Of a stretch of DNA of 64,000 nucleotides, positions 28,041 to 37,499 are shown in pieces. Position 1 is the stretch's first letter. Every line of letters begins with the position of its first letter. Location: contig NZ_FOBX01000007.1 of assembly GCF_900109945.1 (NCBI RefSeq), positions 186,001-250,000 of the forward strand. The letters are read 5' to 3'. A program made the position numbers and the translations under genes. This DNA is from Bradyrhizobium sp. OK095. Lineage in GTDB: Bacteria; Pseudomonadota; Alphaproteobacteria; Rhizobiales; Xanthobacteraceae. The notes under the pieces were generated by a model. That model ran no database searches. It saw nothing but the letters and a program-made list of their open reading frames with translations, and had not been told where the DNA came from.

Positions 28041-29063
28041 TCAGCGGTAAACGTCGGTCCAGAGCTCGGCGGCTTCCGGCTCGGGATCATGCTGGGCAAA
28101 GTCGGCGGAGGCGTTGACGATGTCGCGCACTTCCGCGTCGATCGCCTTCAGATCCTGCTCGCTGACCTTGGCCGCGAGCAGGCGGTTGCGCACCTGCTCA
28201 ATCGGGTCCTGATCATGGCGAACCTTCTCGACCTCCTCGCGCGTGCGATATTTTGCAGGGTCGGACATCGAGTGACCGCGATAGCGGTAGGTCTGCATTT
28301 CCAAAATCATCGGCCCTTTGCCGGAGCGGCACCAGGCTGCGGCTTCGTCGCCGGCGGCCTTCACGGCGCGGACGTCCATGCCGTCGACTTGCAGGCCGGG
28401 AATATTGAAGGACGCGCCGCGCTTCGAAAAATCCTGCTGCGCCGAGGCGCGCGAGACCGCGGTGCCCATGGCGTAGCGGTTGTTCTCGATGACGTAGATC
28501 ACCGGCAACTTCCAGAGCTCGGCCATGTTGAAGCTCTCATAGACCTGGCCCTGATTGGCCGCGCCATCGCCGAAATAGGCGACGCTGACATTGTCGTTAC
28601 CACGATAGTGGTTGGCGAAGGCCAGACCCGTGCCGAGCGAGACCTGGGCGCCGACGATGCCGTGGCCACCGTAAAAGTGCTTCTCCTTGCTGAACATGTG
28701 CATGGAGCCGCCCTTGCCCTTGGAATAACCGCCGCGGCGGCCGGTGAGCTCGGCCATGACGCCGTTGGCCTCCATGCCGGTGGCCAGCATATGGCCGTGA
28801 TCGCGATAGCCGGTGATGATCTGATCGCCCTGTTTCAGGGCCATCTGCATACCGACCACCACGGCCTCCTGGCCGATATAGAGATGGCAGAAGCCGCCGA
28901 TCGCACCCATGCCGTAGAGCTGGCCGGCCTTTTCCTCGAACCGCCGGATCAGGAGCATCTCGCGGAGCGCCTTGAGCTCCTGCTCCCTCGTGAATTCCGG
29001 GGGCGAGCCGCCGTCGGTCTTGTCCTGTGCAGCGCCTGCGGCGGCTTTCTTGGGTGCGGCCAT
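28041..29063 (-). CDS. pdhA: Pyruvate dehydrogenase E1 alpha
   Basis: 340 residues. Thiamine diphosphate site GDGAANQGQVYESFNMAELW followed by VIYVIENN, and the phosphorylation-loop equivalent YRYRGHSMSDPAKYR. It decarboxylates pyruvate together with PdhB. The N-terminus MAAPKKAAAGAAQDKTDGGSP is a flexible extension. It is the first gene of the operon pdhA-pdhB-DUF5076-deaminase-pdhC-lpdA; the promoter should lie in 29064-29260. Confidence 0.97.
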   Translation of the reverse strand: MAAPKKAAAGAAQDKTDGGSPPEFTREQELKALREMLLIRRFEEKAGQLYGMGAIGGFCHLYIGQEAVVVGMQMALKQGDQIITGYRDHGHMLATGMEANGVMAELTGRRGGYSKGKGGSMHMFSKEKHFYGGHGIVGAQVSLGTGLAFANHYRGNDNVSVAYFGDGAANQGQVYESFNMAELWKLPVIYVIENNRYAMGTAVSRASAQQDFSKRGASFNIPGLQVDGMDVRAVKAAGDEAAAWCRSGKGPMILEMQTYRYRGHSMSDPAKYRTREEVEKVRHDQDPIEQVRNRLLAAKVSEQDLKAIDAEVRDIVNASADFAQHDPEPEAAELWTDVYR

Positions 29064-29262
29064 GGGAATTCCGGGTCAGAGAAAACTTTCGTCCTCTCTA
29101 ACCCAGTTCAAACGCCGTTGGAAAGCACCACGGCAGCATGGCACGACTTTCATTATGCCGCACTGCAACGTGACCGAAATTTTGCAAAACCTTTGGGCTT
29201 GATCAGGCAACTTTAGCTCACCCGCCAACGAAGCAGGCACGAGCAGCCGAGGTGACGAAATT

Positions 29263-29286
29263 CGGACCCGCTCATATGCGGGTCCG
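29263..29286 (-). terminator. Hairpin terminator of the glycerophosphodiesterase gene
   Basis: CGGACCCGC (29263-29271) and GCGGGTCCG (29278-29286) form a perfect 9-bp stem with a 6-base loop, 33 bp beyond the stop of the GDPD gene on the minus strand. On that strand it is followed by AATTTCG, a short and imperfect U-run. It separates GDPD from pdhA. Confidence 0.65.
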
Positions 29287-29318
29287 AGCCCTCGCGCGTG
29301 TCCGATTCGCAGCGCCTC

Positions 29319-30707
29319 CTACCAGCCGAGCTCGCGCAAATATGCTGCGCGGGCGGCAACGCCGGTATGCGTAAAGTCGGTGAAGACCCCGTCGACGCCG
29401 AGACGGAAGAATTTGAGATATTCAAGGCTGGGATCGCCGCGATAATCGGCAGCGAGGTATTTCTTCTCGTTCCGGAACGTGAAGACGTGCACGAACAGAC
29501 CAAGCTTGTGCGCATCGGCGATCAGGCTGGTTGCCTCCTGCGTCGAAGCGTCCGGCGTCGATCCCTTGGTGGGCGTGCCGTCGGCGTTGCTGTCCTTCCA
29601 CGGCGCGATCTTGAGCGGAACGATATAGGCCTTCCACGGTCCGATGGCGTCGGCATAGGTCTTGATCTCGGCAAGGCCCTCGGGGGTCAGCATCGCATCA
29701 TACAGGCGCGCATCGCCCGACACCGTCCAGTCGAACGGACGCGAATTGGTGATGTTGTTGAGGAGAACCTTGCCGGTTTTGAAGTCGATGCCGTTGCCGT
29801 CGACGAGTTGCACCTGCCGCGTCTGAAGGCCGTGGCTGCGCATATATTTCAGGCTGCCGGGCTCGAAGCTCTGAACCAGGATCGGCGCGTCCTTGGTATT
29901 GAGGCCATTGTCCTTGATGATCTTGATCAGGGCATCCTCGAGCGGATGGCTGCCGGCCGCGCCGCAGCCGTTCGCAATCGCCTGGGCATTGTTCCAGGTC
30001 GGGTTCTTGGTCTCGGGATAGACGAGGATGGAACGCCCGGTCTCCTTGCTCCTGGCCTTGGCGATGTCGATGACATCCTGGAAGCTGATGACCGGGAATT
30101 TGCCGTTGAAGACTTTGGGCCGCTCGTTGGCCGCATCATAGGTGGTGCCGCCGATCCAGCCCTTCAGCTCGGCCATGGTGAAATCGGTGATCGACCAGTC
30201 GTTGGTGTGGTCCTCACCATCGACGATCAATGACTTCAGCACTGATTTTGGATCGGCCGGATCGGTGAGATCCGTCAAATAGTCGCTCGGCGTGCTGGCG
30301 GAAGCTGGCGCCTTGATGCGCACGCCTGATACCGTGCGCTTGCGCGCCGCCACGGCCGCATTGGTCTTCGCCACCTCGGCAACGTTGGTATTGTCGCTGA
30401 GCCAGGGGTTATGACGCACGACCAGGACGCAATCCTTGGTCAGGTGCAAATCCTCTTCGAGCGCATCGGTCCCGAGCGCCGCGGCGAGGTCGTACGACGC
30501 CTCGGTCTCTTCAGGCACCAGTCCCGGCACGCCGCGATGTCCGAGAATCAGCGGCGCTTTTCCGTCGACGGTCAGGAAGGGTTTTGCGCCTGATGGCGCC
30601 GGGCCGGATTGTGCGACGGCCATCGACGGCGCAAGCAAAGCCAGGGCCGCCGCGCCGAGCAGCATCGCTCCCATACGTTTTGTCCGTCCTGATCCACCGT
30701 TCCGCAT
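29319..30707 (-). CDS. Glycerophosphodiester phosphodiesterase (GlpQ-like)
   Basis: 462 residues, secreted: MRNGGSGRTKRMGAMLLGAAALALLAPSMAVAQ; an upstream ATG at 30749 adds 14 residues that fit less well. The catalytic TIM-barrel motifs are ILGHRGVPGLVPEETEASYDLA (His-Arg and Glu), GTDALEEDLHLTKD (Glu-Glu-Asp) and VVRHNPWLSD (His). It hydrolyses glycerophosphodiesters to glycerol-3-phosphate and an alcohol in the periplasm, scavenging phosphate or glycerol. No Glp transporter or Pho-related gene is adjacent. Length is greater than the 350-residue E. coli GlpQ, with an insertion in the middle. Confidence 0.9.
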   Translation of the reverse strand: MRNGGSGRTKRMGAMLLGAAALALLAPSMAVAQSGPAPSGAKPFLTVDGKAPLILGHRGVPGLVPEETEASYDLAAALGTDALEEDLHLTKDCVLVVRHNPWLSDNTNVAEVAKTNAAVAARKRTVSGVRIKAPASASTPSDYLTDLTDPADPKSVLKSLIVDGEDHTNDWSITDFTMAELKGWIGGTTYDAANERPKVFNGKFPVISFQDVIDIAKARSKETGRSILVYPETKNPTWNNAQAIANGCGAAGSHPLEDALIKIIKDNGLNTKDAPILVQSFEPGSLKYMRSHGLQTRQVQLVDGNGIDFKTGKVLLNNITNSRPFDWTVSGDARLYDAMLTPEGLAEIKTYADAIGPWKAYIVPLKIAPWKDSNADGTPTKGSTPDASTQEATSLIADAHKLGLFVHVFTFRNEKKYLAADYRGDPSLEYLKFFRLGVDGVFTDFTHTGVAARAAYLRELGW

Positions 30708-30886
30708 CACCAAGCCTCCGTCTTTGCCCGGCCTCGCTTCGAATGCCACGGGCGCCGAACCGAATACGGCCGACGCTGTCGTATTGTCTCAAGACTCTGA
30801 CAAAGGGATGACGACGGAACGGGCGGCGCAGAGTTGCGCCGCCCTCTCCTGCTCGATCAGATCTTGCTCGATCAGATATTGCCCGA

Positions 30887-32404
<1,518 letters not shown>

Positions 32405-32518
32405 TGATCACTCCCGATGTTGCTGTTTGCGCAATTCGTCGTGTGGTCACGACTTGCGCCGACGATGTCGCGGGAGATGTCTTCTGTCAGCCCGGGTGGA
32501 AGCGATGGCCGGGTAGAC

Positions 32519-32538
32519 CTGTCGCAGTTCTGCGACAG
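32519..32538. promoter_or_regulatory. Perfect dyad upstream of aldehyde dehydrogenase
   Basis: CTGTCGCA and TGCGACAG with a four-base centre (GTTC) make a perfect inverted repeat, 115 bp upstream of the aldehyde dehydrogenase ATG. The position fits an upstream activating site and the nearest regulator is the AcoR-like protein. Closer to the gene are two further dyads, GTCGTG-TGGT-CACGAC (32438-32453) and TTGCGCAA (32427-32434). I found no clear -24/-12 sigma-54 promoter between site and gene. Confidence 0.55.
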
Positions 32539-32585
32539 TCGTGGGCAAGGCAAGGGTCTCGATGGAACGCTCGCAGCCTCCACAT

Positions 32586-32665
32586 CGTCATTGCGAGCGC
32601 AGCGAAGCAATCCAGAGTCCCTCCGCAGAAAGATTCTGGATTGCTTCGCTGCGCTCGCAATGACG
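32586..32665. repeat. Perfect 31-bp inverted repeat (CGTCATTGCGAGCG type)
   Basis: Left arm 32586-32616 and right arm 32635-32665 are exact reverse complements over 31 bp, around an 18-base centre. Outer sequence CGTCATTGCGAGCGCAGCGA is one I know as a repeat present in many copies in Bradyrhizobium and other bacteria. It lies between the aldehyde dehydrogenase gene and its regulator and should form a very stable hairpin at the end of the regulator message. Confidence 0.88.
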
Positions 32666-32683
32666 GCTGAGAGGTCGGTGGTC

Positions 32684-33646
32684 CTAATGGTTCAGCTCGA
32701 ACCGCTTGAGCTTCCGGTGCAGCGTCGCACGGCTGACGCCGAGAGCTTTTGCGGCGGCCGAAACGTTGCCGCCCGCGCGGAGCAGCGCCCGCTGCAGCAC
32801 GGCGCGCTGGCCGCCGGCGAGGTGGTCACACGCGGCATCGCCGCCGAGCAGATCGGCCGCGGGCACCGGCTGCAACGCCCTGCCCGGCGCGATCCCTAAT
32901 CCCGCCCGCGCAGACCGGGTCGCACCGATCACGAGATCATCCGCATCGACTGCGACGAGGCCGATGGACTGGCCGTCCGCACCTTGCGTCAGCACGATGC
33001 GGGCACGAGCAAAAGCCTGGCGAAACAGGTCGGCCTCGATGCGCCTTGCCGCCTCGCTCGCCGCAAGCGCAATCAGATTGGAGAATGCGTCGGTCCGATC
33101 GGCGCGGCATGAGGAGACATCGAGCACACCGGCAAAGGCCGCCACGTGGTCGTAGATCGGAACGGCAGTGCAGCTCAGAAGCGTATTGCGGGTAAAGAAG
33201 TGCTGGTCGCGGTCGATCGTCAGTGGCCGCTGCTCGACGACGCAAGTCCCGATGCCGTTGGTGCCCTCATGCTCCTCGCTCCAGAGCGCACCGGTCCACA
33301 GGCCCCAGGATTGGAACGTCGCGTCATCCGCCGAGGTGCCGCGACGATCGACCGGCACCCCCTCGCCGTCGGCGAGCAACACGCAGCAGCCGGCGGCGCC
33401 GACCGCGTGATAGAGCCGATCCATCGCGCCCTGCGCAGCAGCAAGCAACGGCGCGATGCGCTCGCGCGCCTCGCGAAGTTCCGCTTCCGCCAGCCGCTCC
33501 GGCAGGCAGTGCCCGGAGGGATCGAGATGATGCAATCGGGACGAACGGCGCCAGGAGGCCACGAGCGCGGAACGAGCCGCCTGGCCTGATGCAATGGCGG
33601 CCTCGACACGAGCCGCGTGATGCTGGGGGGCTTGCCCATTCATCAC
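32684..33646 (-). CDS. AcoR-like GAF/Fis regulator lacking the AAA+ domain
   Basis: 320 residues. The N-terminal half is like AcoR-type sensors: SWRRSSRLHHLDPSG, then a GAF domain with GLWTGALWSEEHEGTNGIGTCV and FFTRNTLLSCTAVPIYDHVAAFAGVLDVSS. A PAS-like stretch follows (IGLVAVDADDLVIGATRSARAGLG) and then a Fis-type helix-turn-helix (ALLRAGGNVSAAAKALGVSRATLHRKLKRF). The central sigma-54-activating AAA+ module, about 240 residues with GAFTGA, is missing cleanly between the last two. It therefore cannot remodel sigma-54 holoenzyme and may act as a repressor, or activate a sigma-70 promoter. Likely target: the downstream aldehyde dehydrogenase. Confidence 0.85.
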   Translation of the reverse strand: MMNGQAPQHHAARVEAAIASGQAARSALVASWRRSSRLHHLDPSGHCLPERLAEAELREARERIAPLLAAAQGAMDRLYHAVGAAGCCVLLADGEGVPVDRRGTSADDATFQSWGLWTGALWSEEHEGTNGIGTCVVEQRPLTIDRDQHFFTRNTLLSCTAVPIYDHVAAFAGVLDVSSCRADRTDAFSNLIALAASEAARRIEADLFRQAFARARIVLTQGADGQSIGLVAVDADDLVIGATRSARAGLGIAPGRALQPVPAADLLGGDAACDHLAGGQRAVLQRALLRAGGNVSAAAKALGVSRATLHRKLKRFELNH

Positions 33647-33859
33647 CGTTTCCTCCGGGTGGCAATCTAGGACGTGCCGACGCCGCCTGATTGATCTCTG
33701 TCAATCTTGAAGGCCAGCGCACCGAACAAGCCATGCCCCCGCGGGCGCCGTTCCGTCAAGGCGGCAAGGCGACTGCGGCCCTGCAACTTTCGATGCGATG
33801 ACGAAGGGAGCAGCCGGTCTCGCAGGCTTTCGATACCGGTTTCGAACCGCGCGGAGCTG

Positions 33860-34177
33860 CTAGTTCTGAGGGATCATCCGGACGAGATCGTGCGGATTGA
33901 CATAGTCGAGCTGGAACCGTGCCCGCTCGTCCAGCATGTCAGGATCAATCCTGGCGGAACGCAGCAGCGAGACGCGCTGCTCGCTCCGGGCGCGCTCGCG
34001 TTTGAGCTGCGCCAGCTCGCTGGTCAGCGCGATGATCTCCTGGTCGAGTTCCTGGCGGGCGTTGAGGCCGTATTTGCCGGTATAGGCGTTGACCCCGAAA
34101 TAGCCGACGATAGCGGCCGCCATCGCATAGAGGGCAAGGCCGGTCAGGATCGATTTCAGGCGCGCGCGGGAGACCAT
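33860..34177 (-). CDS. ftsB: FtsB/DivIC-like septum protein
   Basis: 105 residues: short cytoplasmic N-terminus (MVSRARLKSILTG), one membrane helix (LALYAMAAAIVGYFGVNAY), and a periplasmic coiled coil (ELDQEIIALTSELAQLKRERARSEQRVSLL), ending with the family's DERARFQLDYVNPHDLVRM. The start at 34177 is chosen over a frame extending 24 codons upstream. FtsB bridges FtsQ and FtsL in the divisome. In alphaproteobacteria it usually lies between eno and pdhA; here it keeps the order but other genes have been inserted on both sides. Confidence 0.85.
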   Translation of the reverse strand: MVSRARLKSILTGLALYAMAAAIVGYFGVNAYTGKYGLNARQELDQEIIALTSELAQLKRERARSEQRVSLLRSARIDPDMLDERARFQLDYVNPHDLVRMIPQN

Positions 34178-34241
34178 CCTGGGAAGATGGGGCAGCTTGG
34201 TTAAGGGAGTGTTGATTTCCCCTACCCGACCACGCTTCCAG

Positions 34242-34376
34242 ACCCTCATGGTGAGGAGGCGCGAAAGCGCCGTCTCCGGACGATGCTTCGCATCGCCGGG
34301 AGAACCATGAAGGCCCGGTTCTCGCCCGCGGCCATCCTTCGAGACGACCGCTTCGCGGTCTCCTCAGGATGAGGGC
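34242..34376. repeat. Intergenic repeat (CCCTCATGGTGAGGAGGCGC type)
   Basis: Begins ACCCTCATGGTGAGGAGGCG with an inner hairpin GGCGCGAAAGCGCC, and ends GCGGTCTCCTCAGGATGAGGGC. The ends are imperfect inverted repeats of each other. I recognise it as a frequent intergenic element in Bradyrhizobium. It occupies most of the gap upstream of ftsB. Confidence 0.75.
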
Positions 34377-34404
34377 TTACTACACGGACCGCGGGCGGTT
34401 TACG

Positions 34405-34956
34405 TCAGCCGTGGTGCTTCGCGACGTGCGCGGCGAAGGCGTCGATATAGGCCTGGAGCACCGGCTTCAGAGAGTCCTTGGTCAGGTTGCCGTCCGCATC
34501 GAAGGCGTCGCCGACCGCGTTCAGGTAAATCTCCGGCTGTTGCATGATCGGGCCGGTGATGCCCGGCAGAATGTTCTGCAGCGTCTTTGCGGCACTGACG
34601 CCGCCGAGCGGACCCGGCGAGTTCGAGACGATGCCAACCGGCTTGCCGTTGAAAGAGCTCTTGCCATAGGGGCGCGAGGCGACGTCGATGGCGTTCTTCA
34701 GGACGCCCGGGATCGCGCGGTTGTATTCGGGGGTGATGAAAATGACGCCGTCGGATTTCTGGAGCTTTTCACGGAAGGCCAGCCAGTCCGCGGGCGGCGC
34801 GCCCTCGAGGTCCTGGTTGAAGAACGAGATGCCCGCCGGCGTCATGACCTCGAGCTTGAGCGAGGCCGGCGCGAGCTTTGCCAGCGCGTTGGCGATCTTC
34901 AGCGAAAAGCTGTCCTTGCGCAGGCTGCCGGCGATCACGACGATGTTGTAGGCCAT
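34405..34956 (-). CDS. NAD(P)H-dependent FMN reductase (ChrR/quinone reductase family)
   Basis: 183-residue flavodoxin-like enzyme starting MAYNIVVIAGSLRKDSFSLKIANAL; the long upstream frame is discarded. The FMN phosphate-binding loop is GSLRKDSFS, and the family pattern ITPEYNRAIPGVLKNAIDVASRP is intact. It reduces quinones, azo compounds or chromate using NAD(P)H, typically as antioxidant defence. It is a single gene flanked by intergenic repeats. Confidence 0.93.
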   Translation of the reverse strand: MAYNIVVIAGSLRKDSFSLKIANALAKLAPASLKLEVMTPAGISFFNQDLEGAPPADWLAFREKLQKSDGVIFITPEYNRAIPGVLKNAIDVASRPYGKSSFNGKPVGIVSNSPGPLGGVSAAKTLQNILPGITGPIMQQPEIYLNAVGDAFDADGNLTKDSLKPVLQAYIDAFAAHVAKHHG

Positions 34957-35351
34957 GGATTGTCCTTGGAGGCTTGAGTGGGAGTGCCGGGCGGCACTTA
35001 AGCGATCCGGATCGATCGATGCAAGTGCATGAACCGGTCCGGTTTGGAAACGCTGAGTTTCTCGAAAGCAGATGGTCGAGCCTGTAGCCCGGATGGAGCG
35101 ATACGCAAAGCCGCTCACCGGCGCGCCTGCCCACCATCCAACAATACTCCTGTTTTGCCCGACGGGTCAAGTTTTGATTCGGTATCCCCGAATTTTGAAA
35201 TCGCTAGCGATTTCTACTGTGCATGGGGTTGTTTTCGACTTTTTTGTTTGGACGGGCCGTTCCGCAGGGTGCCGGGCAGGCGCAACCGCCGATCCAAAAC
35301 AATCAGGCCGCCAATCGGCGGCCTGATCTTCAGCGCAAGTTTGTGGTCCGG
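34957..35351. other. Intergenic region with repeat fragments and an 18-bp palindrome
   Basis: About 395 bp. From 35083, AGCCCGGATGGAGCGATACG resembles the start of a common Bradyrhizobium intergenic repeat, followed by ACAATACTCCTGTTTTGCCC and GACGGGTCAAGTTTTGATTC, which I also recall as recurring. A perfect palindrome GAAATCGCTAGCGATTTC lies at 35197-35214 and a terminator at 35302-35327. It seems to be a mosaic of repeat pieces, not a gene. Confidence 0.6.
35302..35327 (-). terminator. Rho-independent terminator of the MBL-fold gene
   Basis: ATCAGGCCGCC (35302-35312) and GGCGGCCTGAT (35317-35327) form a perfect 11-bp stem with a four-base loop, 24 bp beyond the stop of the minus-strand metallo-beta-lactamase gene. 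On that strand it is followed by TGTTTTGG, a usable U-run. Confidence 0.85.
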
Positions 35352-36350
35352 TCAGATCGTCGGATTCCACGCCGACGGGATCAGGCGATATTTCGCGCCG
35401 TCCTTCTCGACATGGCCGACCGAGGGGAAGGTGAAGTGGAAGCCGATCACGGTCGCCTTCTCTGCTGCTGCCATGTCGTAGAATTTATGGCGCGTCTCCT
35501 GCGCCATCGCGGCATCGGTGTCGAACACCACGTGCCAGTCCGGATTGCGCAGGAAGAATTCCGGAATGTTGGTGACGTCGGACTGGATCAGGACCTTCGC
35601 ATCGCCCGAGGCGACCGCGAACGAGGTGTGGCCAGGCGTATGGCCGGGCGTCGCGATCGGGGTGATGCCCGGCGCGACCTCCTTGCCCCACTCGTACTTC
35701 GTCACCTTGGATTCGAGGCCGGCAAAGGTCTTCTTCACGTTGGCAAAGTAGTTCTTCATCATCGGGTTGGACTCGGCCTTGGCCGTGTTGTCCTCGCTGG
35801 TCCAGAACTCCCAGTCCTTGCCCGGCACCATGATCTCCGCATTCGGGAAGGCGAGCGCGCCGTCAGCCAAACGGATACCGTTGGTATGGTCAGGATGCAG
35901 ATGCGACAGCAGCACGACGTCGATGCTCTTGGGATCGACACCGGCGGCCTGGAGGTTCTGCAAGGTGCGGCCGACCGCGCCCTTGCTCGGCTCGAGATTG
36001 GCAACGCCGTTGCCGGCGTCGATCAGCACCAGCTTGGAGCCGGTGTTGATGAGCTGCGGGTTGAACGGCACCGTGACCATGCCCTTCGGCATGTAGGCGG
36101 CATCAGCGGCGGCCAGCGCCTCGTCCTTGGACGCGTTGACGACGAACTTGTCGGGCATCGGGAAAGTGCGCGCGCCGTCATTGATCGAGGTGCATTCGTA
36201 GCTGCCGACCTTATAGCGATAGAAGCCCGGCGCCTGCGTGCCGGCTTGCGGCACTGCGGCATTGCCGGCGGTCGGCCGGAGGCCGGTCACGGCGGCCGCA
36301 CCGAGGGCGGCGGCGCCTGCGAGCAGATGACGGCGATTGAGATCGATCAT
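35352..36350 (-). CDS. Tat-exported metallo-beta-lactamase-fold hydrolase
   Basis: 332 residues, start MIDLNRRHLLAGAAALGAAAVTGL, a twin-arginine signal (NRRHLL). The zinc motif HxHxDH is present as LLSHLHPDHTNGI, with a further ligand region in TPGHTPGHTSFAV and HKFYDMAAAEKATVIGFH. Family members include lactonases, arylsulfatase-like and quorum-quenching enzymes; the substrate cannot be told. It lies 117 bp downstream of an AraC gene on the same strand and could be its target, though the SDR gene divergent from that regulator is the more natural partner. Confidence 0.9.
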   Translation of the reverse strand: MIDLNRRHLLAGAAALGAAAVTGLRPTAGNAAVPQAGTQAPGFYRYKVGSYECTSINDGARTFPMPDKFVVNASKDEALAAADAAYMPKGMVTVPFNPQLINTGSKLVLIDAGNGVANLEPSKGAVGRTLQNLQAAGVDPKSIDVVLLSHLHPDHTNGIRLADGALAFPNAEIMVPGKDWEFWTSEDNTAKAESNPMMKNYFANVKKTFAGLESKVTKYEWGKEVAPGITPIATPGHTPGHTSFAVASGDAKVLIQSDVTNIPEFFLRNPDWHVVFDTDAAMAQETRHKFYDMAAAEKATVIGFHFTFPSVGHVEKDGAKYRLIPSAWNPTI

Positions 36351-36467
36351 GGAGAGGTCCCCTTCTGAGCGCCTTGCGCTTTTCCGCTTTGAATGGCGGC
36401 GGAATAATCTCCCGCTTCGCTCAGAAGGCAAGACCTTCTTTCGGTGACGTGCGGTCGCACGCCCCGA

Positions 36468-37460
36468 TTATTTATTCGGGACGTCGGGGAATTTTTCGCC
36501 CGCGGCCTGTCCACGCCAGTATCGCTTCGGTGCATGGCCGTAGACTCGTTTGAAGGCATGTCCGAAGGCGCTCTCCGACGCGTATCCCAGCTGCGCGGCA
36601 ATTGCCGAAACGGTCGCTCCACGTCGCAGCCGATCGCGTGCAAGGCGCATGCGCCATCGAAGCAGGTAGTCGAGCGGCGCCAGCCCCACCAGCGACTTGA
36701 ACCGCTTTGAAAACGCGGATCGCGACATGGCGATCGCGTCGGCCAATGCGTCCAGGGTCCATGGATGAGCGGCGTTGTCGTGCATCAGCCTGATTGCCCG
36801 GCCGATCCTGGCATCGGCCAGCGCGTTGATCCATCCAAGACCCTCGCCCGCACCCTGATCCAGCGCCGCGCGGATCACCTGGACGAGCAGGACGTCGGCG
36901 AGCCTGTCGGTGAGGACGGCCGCTCCGATTCCTGTCCCCCTGACTTCAAGGTCGAGAATCTGGAGCGTGGAATGAATGACGGATGCCGACGGGCTGCGCG
37001 ATGGTATGAGCAGAAAGCGAGGGAGCGCATCGAGCAGCAACTCGGCGTCAGACACCTCGAAGCCGAAACTCCCGGCGAGCAGAACGGTATCGCAGCCCGC
37101 ATGACGCGCGACATCCGACCGCGTCCAATCGAACGCCGCCACACCGTCTTCGGGAGCGAGGAGTTCGTCATTGGCAAGAACGTAGGCGGGCGCATTGGCC
37201 AGAAGAAAACAATCACCGGCGACAAGCCGATGATGGGCTTCGTCGCCAAAATCGATCCAGCAATCACCTCGAAGGACCGCGCCGAACTTCAGGGCGGGTT
37301 TTGCCGGGAACCGGTACGACCAATTGCCGCCCGCCTCGAACCTCGTGCAACGCGCAGCGCGAACGTCCAGGAGCGAGAAGACCTGAGACAGCGGGTCCGA
37401 GCGGTTGTCCAAGGTCTGATCCGATCTCGACGATTTTCGAGCGCTTCGAGCATAGATCAT
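36468..37460 (-). CDS. AraC-family regulator
   Basis: 330 residues if started at MIYARSARKSSRSDQ; an ATG at 37484 would add eight codons but leaves only 15 bp to the divergent gene. The N-terminal two thirds is an AraC_binding_2/cupin-like effector domain (FEAGGNWSYRFPAKPALKFGAVLRGDCW), and the C-terminal 100 residues carry two helix-turn-helix motifs (WTLDALADAIAMSRSAFSKRFKSLVG and VSAIAAQLGYASESAFGHAFKRVYG). It diverges from the SDR gene, the usual arrangement for regulator and target in this family. Confidence 0.88.
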   Translation of the reverse strand: MIYARSARKSSRSDQTLDNRSDPLSQVFSLLDVRAARCTRFEAGGNWSYRFPAKPALKFGAVLRGDCWIDFGDEAHHRLVAGDCFLLANAPAYVLANDELLAPEDGVAAFDWTRSDVARHAGCDTVLLAGSFGFEVSDAELLLDALPRFLLIPSRSPSASVIHSTLQILDLEVRGTGIGAAVLTDRLADVLLVQVIRAALDQGAGEGLGWINALADARIGRAIRLMHDNAAHPWTLDALADAIAMSRSAFSKRFKSLVGLAPLDYLLRWRMRLARDRLRRGATVSAIAAQLGYASESAFGHAFKRVYGHAPKRYWRGQAAGEKFPDVPNK

Positions 37461-37499
37461 CCTCGCTTCCGATGCGAAGTTCATCTTGAAACAAACTGG

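Noticed and set aside
32405..32518. Possible sigma-54 promoter for the aldehyde dehydrogenase
   Set aside because: No GG-N10-GC pair close to the consensus was found on the minus strand in this stretch, and the neighbouring regulator lacks the AAA+ domain.
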